Below are positions 34,741 through 43,319 of a stretch of 64,000 nt of DNA, piece by piece. The translations under genes were made by a program, and so were the position numbers. The notes under the pieces are model-generated. The model saw only the letters and a list, made by a program, of their open reading frames with translations. It searched no databases and was not told the DNA's origin. Source of the DNA: UBA1361 sp035647455. Lineage in GTDB: Bacteria; Bacillota_I; Bacilli_A; RFN20; CAG-826. Location of the stretch: assembly GCA_035647455.1 (NCBI GenBank), contig DASRNI010000002.1:75383-139382 (forward strand). Reading direction: 5' to 3'. Position 1 is the stretch's first letter. Each line of letters opens with the position of its first letter.

Positions 34741-35709
34741 ATGCAAACAATATATTTAGCTGGCGGCTGTTTCTGGGGCGTCGAAGCTTATTTTAAACTA
34801 ATTCCTGGTGTAAAAAAGACTGTAGTAGGTTACGCTAATTCACGCACGAAAAATCCGACATACCGTGAAGTTTGTTCCGGGCTTACAAATGCCGTTGAAG
34901 TTTGTGAAATTACATATAATCCGCAAGTTTTAAGTTTAGAACAGGCGCTTGAATACTTTTACCGCATTATTGACCCAACAAAACTTAATAAACAAGGTGG
35001 CGATATCGGCACACAGTACCGCACGGGTGTTTATTATGTTAATAAGGAAGACGAAACGGTAATTAACGCAAGTTTAACGAAACTCCAAACAAAATATCAC
35101 GAAAAAATCGTTGTTGAAAACAAAAAACTTGCGAACTTTTATCCAGCGGAACTATATCACCAAGATTACTTAGAAAATAATCCGGATGGTTATTGTCACG
35201 TTGATTTAAGTTTATTAAAGGAAGACGAACGAAAAATTAATAAACCAAAAGTTTACAAAAGGTTACTCGAAGATGTAGATGCTCTTTTTAATGGGAACGC
35301 TCATGAACTAACCGTGATGAGTAATGTAAGTGCCTTAATTAAAGAAAGATTCCCGCGTGTTTCCTGGGTCGGTTTTTATTTAGTTCATAACGGTAAACTT
35401 ATTCTCGGTCCTTTCCAAGGCAAAGTTGCCTGTAACGAAATAAAGTTTAATGCTGGTGTCTGCGGGCTAAGTTACCGCGAAGCAAGACCTGTCATTGTTA
35501 GTGACGTCTCTAGTTTCCCGGGTCACATTGCTTGCGATCCGTTGAGTCGGAGTGAAATCGTCGTACCGCTTTTTAATAAGGATGACGAAATAATTGGTGT
35601 CCTTGATTTAGATAGCGAGCATTATGATAATTTTGACGAAGAAGACGAATTATACTTAACAAAACTAATTAATAAAATCAAAAAGTTTTTCAAGGAGGAA
35701 AAAAGATGA
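34741..35709 (+). CDS. Fused methionine sulfoxide reductase: MsrA plus free-Met-(R)-sulfoxide reductase (fRMsr)
   Basis: The 322-residue protein covers both stereoisomers. Residues 1-~160 are MsrA, which reduces Met-S-sulfoxide: GGCFWGVEAYF at the start with the catalytic Cys, TVVGYANSRTKNPTYREVCSGLTNAVEV, DPTKLNKQGGDIGTQYRTGVYY and AELYHQDYLENNP. Residues ~170-320 are a GAF-fold fRMsr with three conserved cysteines: GPFQGKVAC, AGVCGLSYREA and GHIACDPLSRSEIVVPL, followed by GVLDLDSEH. MsrA-MsrB fusions are the familiar form; MsrA-fRMsr is uncommon. It ends in TGA and overlaps ald by 4 nt, where AAGGAGG serves ald. Confidence 0.93.
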   Translation: MQTIYLAGGCFWGVEAYFKLIPGVKKTVVGYANSRTKNPTYREVCSGLTNAVEVCEITYNPQVLSLEQALEYFYRIIDPTKLNKQGGDIGTQYRTGVYYVNKEDETVINASLTKLQTKYHEKIVVENKKLANFYPAELYHQDYLENNPDGYCHVDLSLLKEDERKINKPKVYKRLLEDVDALFNGNAHELTVMSNVSALIKERFPRVSWVGFYLVHNGKLILGPFQGKVACNEIKFNAGVCGLSYREARPVIVSDVSSFPGHIACDPLSRSEIVVPLFNKDDEIIGVLDLDSEHYDNFDEEDELYLTKLINKIKKFFKEEKR

Positions 35710-36806
35710 TTATAGGAACAGTAAAAGAAATTAAGCAATCAGAATACCGCGTCGGGCTAACACCAAACGCGGCCCATGAATATATTATTAACGGCCATAC
35801 GGTGCTCATTGAAAAAGGTGCGGGAATTGGTGCTGGTTTCCCTGATGAAGATTACATTAAAGCGGGTGTTAAAGTACTCGATACGGCCCGCGAAGTATGG
35901 GAAACGGCAGAAATGATTGTTAAAGTTAAAGAACCACTTGCCGAAGAGTACGTTTACTTCAGGCCTGGTTTAATAATTTACACATTTCTTCATTTAGCCG
36001 CAGATAAAGCGTTAACACTCGCAATGCTTGAAAAGCAGGTCACGGGCATTGCTTACGAAACAATTAGTGAAGACGGCATTACGCTCCCTGTTTTACGCCC
36101 AATGAGTGAAGCAGCGGGACGTCTTAGTGTGCTTGAAGGCGTTAAATATTTACAACGGCCGTTCGGTGGTCGCGGCTTACTCTTATCTGGTTTACCCGGC
36201 GTTAAGCGCGCACGCGTGATGATTATTGGAGCTGGTGTTGTCGGGATGAACGCGCTTAAAATGGCCGTAGGGCTTGAAGCTCGGGTAACAGTGCTTGATG
36301 TTAACTTACAACGCTTAACGGAAATCGATAGTCTTTACGGCAGTAAAGTAAGTACACTTTATAGTAGTGAAGCAAATATTCGCGAAACAATTAAAACCGC
36401 CGACTTAGTAATTGGCGCTGTCCTTATTCCTGGTGCAAAAGCACCGAAACTTATTAAGCGAGAGTATTATAAAACAATGCGCGCGGGTAGTGTAATTGTG
36501 GACGTTGCGATTGATCAAGGTGGGGCAACAGAAGTTGGGCGACCGACAACGCACTTAGACCCTGTATTCCGTGTCGATAACATTACGCATTACTGTGTCG
36601 CTAATATGCCCGGCAGTGTTGCAATGACAACAACGGAAGCACTCAATAACGCGACAATTAGGTACGGCTTACAAATTGCCAAACACGGTGACGCTGCATT
36701 TAAAAATATCGCGATTAGACGCGGACTTAACACTTATCAAGGCAAAGTCGTTAATGCTAGCGTCGCTAATGCTTTTGATTTAGAATTTATTGATGTAACG
36801 TTTTAG
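35706..36806 (+). CDS. ald: Alanine dehydrogenase
   Basis: Ald interconverts L-alanine and pyruvate plus ammonia with NAD. The 366 residues begin MIIGTVKEIKQSEYRVGLTPNAAHEYI with the substrate arginine, then KVKEPLAEEY (lysine), TFLHLAADKALT (catalytic His), the Rossmann motif VMIIGAGVVGMNALKMAVGLEARVTVLD, and DVAIDQGGATE. It is coupled to the msrA fusion by overlap, so the pair is probably one transcript; why methionine repair and alanine catabolism are paired is unclear. Confidence 0.95.
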   Translation: MIIGTVKEIKQSEYRVGLTPNAAHEYIINGHTVLIEKGAGIGAGFPDEDYIKAGVKVLDTAREVWETAEMIVKVKEPLAEEYVYFRPGLIIYTFLHLAADKALTLAMLEKQVTGIAYETISEDGITLPVLRPMSEAAGRLSVLEGVKYLQRPFGGRGLLLSGLPGVKRARVMIIGAGVVGMNALKMAVGLEARVTVLDVNLQRLTEIDSLYGSKVSTLYSSEANIRETIKTADLVIGAVLIPGAKAPKLIKREYYKTMRAGSVIVDVAIDQGGATEVGRPTTHLDPVFRVDNITHYCVANMPGSVAMTTTEALNNATIRYGLQIAKHGDAAFKNIAIRRGLNTYQGKVVNASVANAFDLEFIDVTF

Positions 36807-36812
36807 TTACAG

Positions 36813-36899
36813 GCCTCTATGGCGGAACTGGTAGACGCGTTAGACTCAAAATCTAATAGTAGAAGTACTGTGTCGGTTCAAGTCCGACTAGAGGCACCA
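36813..36899 (+). tRNA. tRNA-Leu(CAA)
   Basis: Acceptor GCCTCTA with TAGAGGC, anticodon stem TTAGA/TCTAA around CTCAAAA (anticodon CAA), long variable arm typical of leucine tRNA, T arm with GGTTCAAGTCC, and an encoded CCA. It starts 6 nt after ald. Confidence 0.95.
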
Positions 36900-37138
36900 A
36901 ATAAGCTCCCAAATCTTGAAGAGATATAATGAAAATGCCGACCCGACAAAACAGGCATTTCAATTATAACCGAAGCCACACTTGATTATTAAAACTATTT
37001 AGAGTGTAACCGAAATGCAACATTTAACGGTTATATTATATTTGGAGATATTCCATCAATTAGCTTATTTAATTTAGATTATAAACATTCAATGAATGTT
37101 TTTAGAGATTCTTTTACGGATTAATCAATAAACTACAA
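36900..37138. other. Intergenic stretch after tRNA-Leu
   Basis: No gene is seen. AAATGCC (36933-36939) and GGCATTT (36954-36960) can form a 7-bp hairpin with a 14-nt loop, a weak terminator for the ald/tRNA-Leu transcript. TAACCGAA occurs twice (from about 36967 and 37007) with an inverted CGGTTA downstream; meaning unknown. Confidence 0.4.
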
Positions 37139-37723
37139 CTATTTCGTTTTCAAACTTAAATGAATTAAATAGTACATTAAAAACATCGAAAAGATATAAA
37201 TCGGGGCAGCGCTGATAAAGTAAATTGCGTTAAAACCAAAACTAATAAAGAGTGAAAGCGCGAGTGTCCAAATAAAGACGGTTAAACTAATATAAATTAA
37301 CCAAATTTTCCGCCAGACAAGATTAAAAATATAAATAATTAAGCTTGAAGCGGTAACCGCGTAAATTAATAAGTGCCAATCAGGAAAACTAATGTGAGCG
37401 AGTTGCAGCACAACAAAAATAATCCCAATTACCACCCACGGAATAAGCGCATAAAGAAAGGCGAGTGTTTGTTTACTAATTGGTCGCGCCATTCTTACCT
37501 TTCTAGCACGCGTCAAATCATCCACAGTAACACCAAAGATTGCGGAAAGTTCTTTGAGTGTAAATATATCCGGGGTGCGTTCAGCGCGTTCCCAACTCGA
37601 AACAAGTTTATCACTGTAATTAATTTTTTCCGCAAGTTCAAGCTGCGTTAAGTTAAGTTTTTTACGGTAATAACTTATATTAGCGGCGATATTTCTTTTC
37701 ACTGTATCGTAATCGTAATTCAT
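37139..37723 (-). CDS. XRE-family regulator with C-terminal membrane helices
   Basis: The 194-residue protein has an N-terminal Cro/CI-type helix-turn-helix (IAANISYYRKKLNLTQLELAEKINYSDKLVSSWERAERTPDIFTLKELSAIFGVTVDDL, residues ~10-68), a short basic linker, and four hydrophobic helices (~85-107, 113-132, 136-158, 163-188). Membrane-tethered XRE regulators are known in Bacillota and usually act near their own gene. The start has no ribosome site and a -10 6 nt upstream. A 15-bp palindrome lies just behind the -10, a good candidate for its own operator. Confidence 0.82.
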   Translation of the reverse strand: MNYDYDTVKRNIAANISYYRKKLNLTQLELAEKINYSDKLVSSWERAERTPDIFTLKELSAIFGVTVDDLTRARKVRMARPISKQTLAFLYALIPWVVIGIIFVVLQLAHISFPDWHLLIYAVTASSLIIYIFNLVWRKIWLIYISLTVFIWTLALSLFISFGFNAIYFISAAPIYIFSMFLMYYLIHLSLKTK

Positions 37724-37729
37724 AGTCCT

Positions 37730-37766
37730 AATATACCATAAAAAGCGTGATTCTACTATTAGTAGA
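37730..37766 (-). promoter_or_regulatory. Promoter and palindrome upstream of the XRE gene
   Basis: The minus strand has TGG-TATATT ending 6 nt before the ATG (leaderless). Just upstream is a 15-bp palindrome TCTACTATTAGTAGA (37752-37766). A further ACTTT-CTT-AAAGT inverted repeat lies toward degV (about 37788-37800). Confidence 0.5.
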
Positions 37767-37864
37767 CTTAAAAATAAAACTCTACAAAACTTTCTTAAAG
37801 TGTAGGTTTACAGCTACTGGTTGCCCGTTTACAATAGAAATATACTAAAAAAGGAGTATTTACA

Positions 37865-38752
37865 ATGAAAGATTACATTATTAGTGCAGGAACAACTGCT
37901 GACTTAAGTTACGAACACTTTAAGCGTCGTAATATTAGTTATATTGATTTTTATTTTAATTTAGATGGCGTTGAGTACATTGATGACTTAGGGCGAACAA
38001 TGTCGTTTAGTGATTTTTACAAAAAAATGGCTGAAGGCGCAATGTCGCGCACTTCGCAACCAAATACGGAACAATTCATCGCTTACTTTACCCCGTTTCT
38101 AGAAGCCGGGAAAGACGTCATTCACCTTTCACTTTCAAGTGCACTATCGGGTGAATTTAATAGTGCGCGGCTTGCGAAAGAAGAACTTGAAGAAAAGTAT
38201 CCGGATCGTAAAATTTTTATCATCGACTCTAAAGCAGCGTCAGGTGGTTTCGGTCTTTTAGTCGATAAACTCGCCGATCTTCGTGACGAAGGGATGGATA
38301 TCACAAAACTTGCCGCTTGGACCGAACAAAATAAACTCCGGCTTAACCACTGGTTTTACACTACCGACTTAAAGTACTTTGTGCGTGGTGGTCGGCTCAC
38401 GAAGTTAAGTGGCTTTATGGGCAACTTACTTAATATTAATCCGCTCCTTCATGTTAATGAACTCGGTGAACTAATTCCGAAGTACAAAGTTGTTGGGCAA
38501 CGCCGGGTGCAAATTAAAACACTCGACCTTGTCCGTGAACTTGCTGACGGTGGTTTAGAGTACGCTGATAAAGTGTATATTAACCACGCCGAAATGCTTA
38601 GTGATGCGTTAAGTTTAGAACGAACAATTAAAAACCGTTTTAAAAATGTTACAGAAATTGTCATTAATTACATTGGCACAACAATCGGCGCGCACACCGG
38701 ACCAGGAACGGTCGCAATCTTCTTCTGGGGGAAAGCGCGCGATGAAAATTAA
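37865..38752 (+). CDS. DegV family fatty-acid-binding protein
   Basis: DegV proteins (FakB type) bind a fatty acid and present it to the kinase FakA for phosphorylation; FakA is not in this window. The 295 residues show the two-lobed family motifs: SAGTTADLSYEHFKRRNISYIDFYF, SRTSQPNTEQF, LSLSSALSGEFNSARLA, FIIDSKAASGGFGLLV, YFVRGGRLTKLSGFMGNLLNINPLL and GAHTGPGTVAIFFWG. AAGGAG precedes the ATG. It overlaps the next gene by 11 nt. Confidence 0.9.
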   Translation: MKDYIISAGTTADLSYEHFKRRNISYIDFYFNLDGVEYIDDLGRTMSFSDFYKKMAEGAMSRTSQPNTEQFIAYFTPFLEAGKDVIHLSLSSALSGEFNSARLAKEELEEKYPDRKIFIIDSKAASGGFGLLVDKLADLRDEGMDITKLAAWTEQNKLRLNHWFYTTDLKYFVRGGRLTKLSGFMGNLLNINPLLHVNELGELIPKYKVVGQRRVQIKTLDLVRELADGGLEYADKVYINHAEMLSDALSLERTIKNRFKNVTEIVINYIGTTIGAHTGPGTVAIFFWGKARDEN

Positions 38753-39308
38753 ATTTGCCAAAGTTATTCGTTTTATTTCGATTCCGCCGTTTGTCATTTC
38801 CTTATTAGCGCTGATTTTAAGCTTAACAAAAATGATTACGTGGCTAGAAGCACTATATGCCATTACTTTTTTAGGGGCAATAAGTCTTCTTGCTTATCCT
38901 TTTGCCGCGCTTATTGATAAAAACAAAGAAACACGGCGCAAAACAATGCGAAAGATGGCGTTTGTCTTTACGTTTATTGGTTATACCGCTGGTTTTATCT
39001 TTTCGCTCTTAATGCCATTAAGTGACGTTGCTAACTTGATCTTTCAAGCGTACTTTATTAGTGCAATCTTTCTTTTAATTACAAACGGAATTTTTAAATT
39101 TAAAGCAAGTGGCCATATGACAAGCATCACTGGTCCGCTCGTAATTCTGGCATTTTATTTACCAACTTATGTGATAATTCCGTGTTTAATCTTTTACGTT
39201 CTCGTTTATTGGGCGTCGCTCATTTTAAAGCGCCATACACGCCTTGAAATGATTTTTGGGACAGTTATTGTTTTCTTTGCATTTTTTGCCGTGCAGTTAT
39301 TAGTCTAA
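38742..39308 (+). CDS. Integral membrane protein, unknown
   Basis: The start ATG 38742 lies inside the degV end (MKIKFAKVIRFISIPP), giving 188 residues with about six hydrophobic helices and short basic loops (KNKETRRKTMRK, LKRHTRLE). No family motif is recognised; the helix count and the position after degV are all that can be said. The translational overlap suggests that it is made with the DegV protein, possibly in a lipid-related role (inference). Confidence 0.65.
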   Translation: MKIKFAKVIRFISIPPFVISLLALILSLTKMITWLEALYAITFLGAISLLAYPFAALIDKNKETRRKTMRKMAFVFTFIGYTAGFIFSLLMPLSDVANLIFQAYFISAIFLLITNGIFKFKASGHMTSITGPLVILAFYLPTYVIIPCLIFYVLVYWASLILKRHTRLEMIFGTVIVFFAFFAVQLLV

Positions 39309-39335
39309 AATTACGGTAAAAATCACTATAATTTA

Positions 39336-39364
39336 TGCTAAAATAAAAGTAACTAAGGTTACTT
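39336..39364 (+). promoter_or_regulatory. Promoter and start-site hairpin of the 153-residue basic protein
   Basis: TGC-TAAAAT (39336-39344) is followed by AAGTAAC-TAAG-GTTACTT (39347-39353 and 39358-39364), a 7-bp hairpin ending 3 nt before the ATG. The only ribosome-site-like bases (TAAGG) lie in and beside its loop. Confidence 0.45.
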
Positions 39365-39367
39365 CTT

Positions 39368-39829
39368 ATGAAAAATAAACGCACAAAGAAACGTTATTAT
39401 TTAATTACTTGTAAATTTGGCCATGTTGGTCGCGATAAATATTTACCGCTTGTCGTTCCCGTTAAGGCACGGGACGCTAAAGAAGCAAGTGACTGTGCGC
39501 GCAACGTTGGCGGGGTCAAGAAAAACCATAAAGATTGGTGTTTAGAAGAACCGCGTGAAGTCGATGAAGCGACTTTTTCCGCAGCGTTAGAAGCGTTTCG
39601 TAATGATCCGTACTGGGATAAAAAGACGCGGTCGAATAAAAAGCTTTTTCGTGACCGACTCGTTGATGAGCCGAACTATACGCGTCACCGCGGGATTAAA
39701 ACAAATACGGTGACCTTTAAAAAACCGACAAGTCGGCAAATTAAAAGTTATCACCGAAAGCGCAGTAAAGTGCGGCGTGAAGAATATGAAAACATTATTC
39801 GTGATAACGAAGAGTATGACGAATATTAA
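39368..39829 (+). CDS. Basic cytoplasmic protein, unknown
   Basis: The 153 residues are rich in Lys, Arg and Asp/Glu. The N-terminal third looks like a small beta domain (RYYLITCKFGHVGRDKYLPLVVPVKARDAKEASDCARNVGGVKKNHKDWCLEEPREV), and the C-terminal half is basic with KKPTSRQIKSYHRKRSKVRREEYE, which suggests nucleic-acid or ribosome contact. No known family is recognised. The start region is folded into a hairpin. It converges on the large lipoprotein gene with 10 bp between the stops. Confidence 0.6.
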   Translation: MKNKRTKKRYYLITCKFGHVGRDKYLPLVVPVKARDAKEASDCARNVGGVKKNHKDWCLEEPREVDEATFSAALEAFRNDPYWDKKTRSNKKLFRDRLVDEPNYTRHRGIKTNTVTFKKPTSRQIKSYHRKRSKVRREEYENIIRDNEEYDEY

Positions 39830-39839
39830 AGTTTAAAAA

Positions 39840-42593
39840 TTATGGATTGCCAGGTAAGCTAGGTGCTTCTGGCTTATTAATATCAAAGTAATAAGTTACT
39901 GATTTATAAGGAACACCATCGATTTTTGCTGTAAGTGTAAGTTCAAAGCCTTTCGTGTCTTGCAAACTATTAACGTGGAATGCTAAGTCAATCGCATCTT
40001 GGAGTAAATGCATCGGTGGGGTATCACTATAAATATCACTAATATAACCAAGTAATCCTTCAAGGTCATCATCAAATTGATGAATGCCGCTGAAGCCGGC
40101 CGTTGGGAAGAGCCCAGTAACGGTGATTTTGTTACCTTCGTGGGTAATTTCATCGTTATCAGCATTACCAACATAGAACAAAGCATCGCTACCATTAACG
40201 TGGTCAACGTTACTATAGGTTGGAACTAATTCAAATGTTTTTTCGGGATACTCTGCGGGTAAAAATTCAATCGGAATCAAAATTGTATCGCGTAAGTATT
40301 CAATTTCTTGCGGTGTACCAGCGTTTTTCGCACTGAGTGGGACCGGGTTATTTTTAAAGTCATAATCAGCGACATAAAGAATTTGTTCATCAAGTAAAGC
40401 TTCACTAATTTTTTCATCAAAGTCCGCTTTAATTAGCGTGAAATAGTACGTTTTAGTCCGTGTTTCACTGCCAAGTTCAAGTGTTAACGTAATATCAACA
40501 TCCATATCGACGTGCTGGGAATGATCATAAAGCTGTTTTGTTGGTAAGTCCATCAAGTCATCCGCAAGCGCTTCAAGCGTAATATTAGGGTTAGGATTAA
40601 TGTAGCTACCAAGTGGTGTAAGTGTTTTAACGGTTAAATCAAACACTTCATCGCCTTCTTCAATTTCACGGGACTGTGTTGTTTCAAAGAAGTTTGGATC
40701 AAGAAGACCACTTTTCTCTGTGACATTTGAAGTAACATTAATCGTTTTATTACCGTATTCTGGTAAGACAATCTCTTCGGGAATAATTAATGTTTCTTTT
40801 AAGTGTTCAATTGGATAACGGGCATTTTCTTTATCTGCTAGAGCAGCGATACTTTTAACTTCGTCAGTATCTTCGTAATCCACAACGTTAATTAAGGCGT
40901 TTTCATCAATAATATGATCACTAATTTCTTCATCAACGTTTGCTTCAACTAAATTGAAGTAGTATTGTTTTTTGTTTGTTTTATAAACACCGTCGTCATC
41001 AAGCATCTTTGCGGTAACTTCAATGACGAGTTCCGTTTCTTGATAAGTTATATAATTATAAAGTTTTTTCGCACTGAGACCTTCAATCTCTGTCGCTAAG
41101 TCGTCGATATTATCAGCATCTGGTTCATAGTCAGCGAGCGGTGTTAGTGTTGTAACAACAACGCCTTCGACTTCTTCAGTATCTAAATCAGTTCCGCGTT
41201 CACTTTCAAAGATTGTGAGACCGGCGGCTTTTTCAATAATCTCTGTGTCAAATTCAAGTGTTTTATTGCCAAAGTCCGGTAATATTGCTGACTTGGGAAT
41301 GACGATTGTATCAGTTAAGTACCCAACATTTGCCGCGCGACTTGGTCGATCAGGCACTGCAGGAAGTTTGCGTGGGTCATCGACGTGTTTGTAATTAATG
41401 ATATTCACAACAAAATCAGTTTCATCCATCACATAGTCAACAATTTCTTGTTCAAGCCGGGCGTTAATTAAGCGGAAGTAGTACGTTTCTTCGCGGAGTG
41501 GCTCTTCACCATCTTCAGCGTAAGCACTGACGGTGAAAATTACGTCTTCAACAACGTTTTGCATTGCCGCTTTGTTATATAATTCTTTTGCTTCAAAGTC
41601 TTCAAAGTAATCTTTAAAGTCTTCAATCGTATGGACGGTTCCCGGGATTGGTTCGTCACCAACCGGCGTAAACGTATGAATTTCGACGTTACCGCTGAAC
41701 TCTTCGTTATTTGGATCAAGTTCTTCAATTGATTTTTCAATCGTGTTCTGGAAAAACTTATGCGGATAGTTTGTTGTTACTTCAAAGTTTATGGTTCCAA
41801 TGTCTTCAAGTTCAATTGATTTCGGGATTGCGAGTGTTTCTTTAAAGTACTCAAGACTAACGCTTTGATCTGGTTCTTCAGGTTTTTCTTCTAAACTCGT
41901 AATCTCATCATTCACCGCATCGAAAACATTAAGTAAGAAGTCACTTTCAAAGACGACGTCAACGATGATGCCGCCGAAATCAGTTTTAACAAGTTTTAAA
42001 TAAAATGTTTTCATTTTCGTGTGATTAGCGCCTGCCCGAATTGTAATTGGCAGTTCGACTTCCATACTATCTTGGTTCACAGCGCTTGCTAAGTCCGTTT
42101 GTGACGTATTCGTTAGGATGTCTTCTAAGTCTTCAAGTGAAGAAGTATTACCAAGAATTGTGCTCGTACCGACAGGGATTAAAACGTAAACTTCAAGTTG
42201 AAGGGGAAGTTCTTCCTGGAAGTCATCAGGTAAATCTTCATTCCCTAAAACGAATTCATGAAAACCGGCAATGCCTTCAGGAATACTAAATTCAAGGTTA
42301 TACGGAATACCATCAACTTCGAGTTTTTTCGGGATTAATAAAGCATTTGTAATATACGAAATATCCGCGCGTTTGTTTTTTTGTAACGGCGGGTCTTCAA
42401 ATTGGGTGATGGGGATATCATCACCTTCCCCTTCTTGCAGCGCCATTAAGTCAATGACGTTAACAAGAAACGGTAGTTGGTCAACAACGGTAATTAAAAC
42501 ACGGTTGACAATATTATCAATGAGGCGACAGCTTGTAAGCGCCATAACACTAACAAGTGCGACACTAAGTTTTTTCCAAAGTTTATGTTTCAT
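39840..42593 (-). CDS. Large surface lipoprotein with five ~170-residue repeats
   Basis: The start is ATG 42593 (MKHKLWKKLSVALVSVMALTSC) behind AGGAGT; lipobox ALTSC puts the lipidated cysteine at residue 22. The 917-residue product contains five tandem units beginning near residues 79, 247, 424, 595 and 764, each opening with a Y-L-K-E-T-L-x-I-P-K-like motif, then L-P-E-Y-G-N-K-T, a central T-L-T-P-L-x-x-Y, and closing with T-Y-Y-F-x-L-I-x-A and D-E-x-I. It is very acidic. A cell-surface adhesion or spacer role is plausible but inferred. A TATAAT lies about 25 nt upstream of the start. Confidence 0.75.
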   Translation of the reverse strand: MKHKLWKKLSVALVSVMALTSCRLIDNIVNRVLITVVDQLPFLVNVIDLMALQEGEGDDIPITQFEDPPLQKNKRADISYITNALLIPKKLEVDGIPYNLEFSIPEGIAGFHEFVLGNEDLPDDFQEELPLQLEVYVLIPVGTSTILGNTSSLEDLEDILTNTSQTDLASAVNQDSMEVELPITIRAGANHTKMKTFYLKLVKTDFGGIIVDVVFESDFLLNVFDAVNDEITSLEEKPEEPDQSVSLEYFKETLAIPKSIELEDIGTINFEVTTNYPHKFFQNTIEKSIEELDPNNEEFSGNVEIHTFTPVGDEPIPGTVHTIEDFKDYFEDFEAKELYNKAAMQNVVEDVIFTVSAYAEDGEEPLREETYYFRLINARLEQEIVDYVMDETDFVVNIINYKHVDDPRKLPAVPDRPSRAANVGYLTDTIVIPKSAILPDFGNKTLEFDTEIIEKAAGLTIFESERGTDLDTEEVEGVVVTTLTPLADYEPDADNIDDLATEIEGLSAKKLYNYITYQETELVIEVTAKMLDDDGVYKTNKKQYYFNLVEANVDEEISDHIIDENALINVVDYEDTDEVKSIAALADKENARYPIEHLKETLIIPEEIVLPEYGNKTINVTSNVTEKSGLLDPNFFETTQSREIEEGDEVFDLTVKTLTPLGSYINPNPNITLEALADDLMDLPTKQLYDHSQHVDMDVDITLTLELGSETRTKTYYFTLIKADFDEKISEALLDEQILYVADYDFKNNPVPLSAKNAGTPQEIEYLRDTILIPIEFLPAEYPEKTFELVPTYSNVDHVNGSDALFYVGNADNDEITHEGNKITVTGLFPTAGFSGIHQFDDDLEGLLGYISDIYSDTPPMHLLQDAIDLAFHVNSLQDTKGFELTLTAKIDGVPYKSVTYYFDINKPEAPSLPGNP

Positions 42594-42743
42594 AATCCGT
42601 ACTCCTAACCTCATTATAATCTTTTTTAATTAATAATATAATTAAATGACTGCAAAAAGATCAAATTTCAAGCATCATTACCACGTATTTTTGAAAATAG
42701 GCATACAATGAAAGTGACAATACAGTCAGAAAGGAGCAATTAA

Positions 42744-43184
42744 ATGGCTGAAAAAATTAATTTATTCAAAGAAGCACCAAACGCAATGAAAGTGATGTTA
42801 GCGATGGAAAAATATTTACACGAAGAAACAACGCTTGAACCATTGTTACTTGAACTCATTAAAACACGCGTTTCGCAAATTAATGGTTGTGCTTACTGTT
42901 TAGATATGCATGTTAAAGATGCGCTTAAACTTGGTGAAAGTGCGCAGAGAATATACTTACTCCCAGCATGGCGTGAAACAAGTCTTTTTACACCAAAAGA
43001 AAAGCTTGTGCTTGAACTTGCCGAGCGGGTTACACTCATAAGTGACTATGAAATCGACGGGGAACTTGAAAGTCTTTTACTTAAAGAGTTCACGAAAAAA
43101 GAGTACGTCGATCTTTTAATCGCAATTGCGCAAATTAACTCATGGAATCGACTTAATATCAGTGTGCACGCTGACGTACGTTAA
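42744..43184 (+). CDS. AhpD/carboxymuconolactone decarboxylase-like protein
   Basis: The 146-residue helical protein contains NGCAYCLDMHVKDALKLGES, the CxxC-x3-H motif of AhpD-like alkylhydroperoxidases, followed by LPAWRETSLFTPKEKLVLELAERVT. Such proteins reduce peroxides or act as thiol-disulfide partners. AAAGGAG precedes the start and a strong terminator follows, so it is monocistronic. The exact substrate is not known. Confidence 0.88.
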   Translation: MAEKINLFKEAPNAMKVMLAMEKYLHEETTLEPLLLELIKTRVSQINGCAYCLDMHVKDALKLGESAQRIYLLPAWRETSLFTPKEKLVLELAERVTLISDYEIDGELESLLLKEFTKKEYVDLLIAIAQINSWNRLNISVHADVR

Positions 43185-43213
43185 GTAAATAAATTAACTT
43201 ATTAATAGTGAAG

Positions 43214-43237
43214 GAAGAGGATGCCCTCTTCTTTTTT
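43214..43237 (+). terminator. Intrinsic terminator of the AhpD-like gene
   Basis: GAAGAGG and CCTCTTC form a 7-bp stem with loop ATGC, followed by TTTTTTATTT. Confidence 0.82.
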
Positions 43238-43310
43238 ATTTAGTAAATTATCGTCATAACTAAAATAAGCTAACATTTCCCCATTTTTATTTAAAAGAAC
43301 GCCTAATAAA

Positions 43311-43319
43311 TGGTAAAAT
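43311..43319 (+). promoter_or_regulatory. Extended -10 promoter of yhaO-yhaN
   Basis: TGG-TAAAAT lies 38 nt before the yhaO ATG. Five nt behind it is an ATG opening a 7-codon frame (MNNKYRK, stop TGA), a possible leaderless micro-ORF. Confidence 0.45.
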
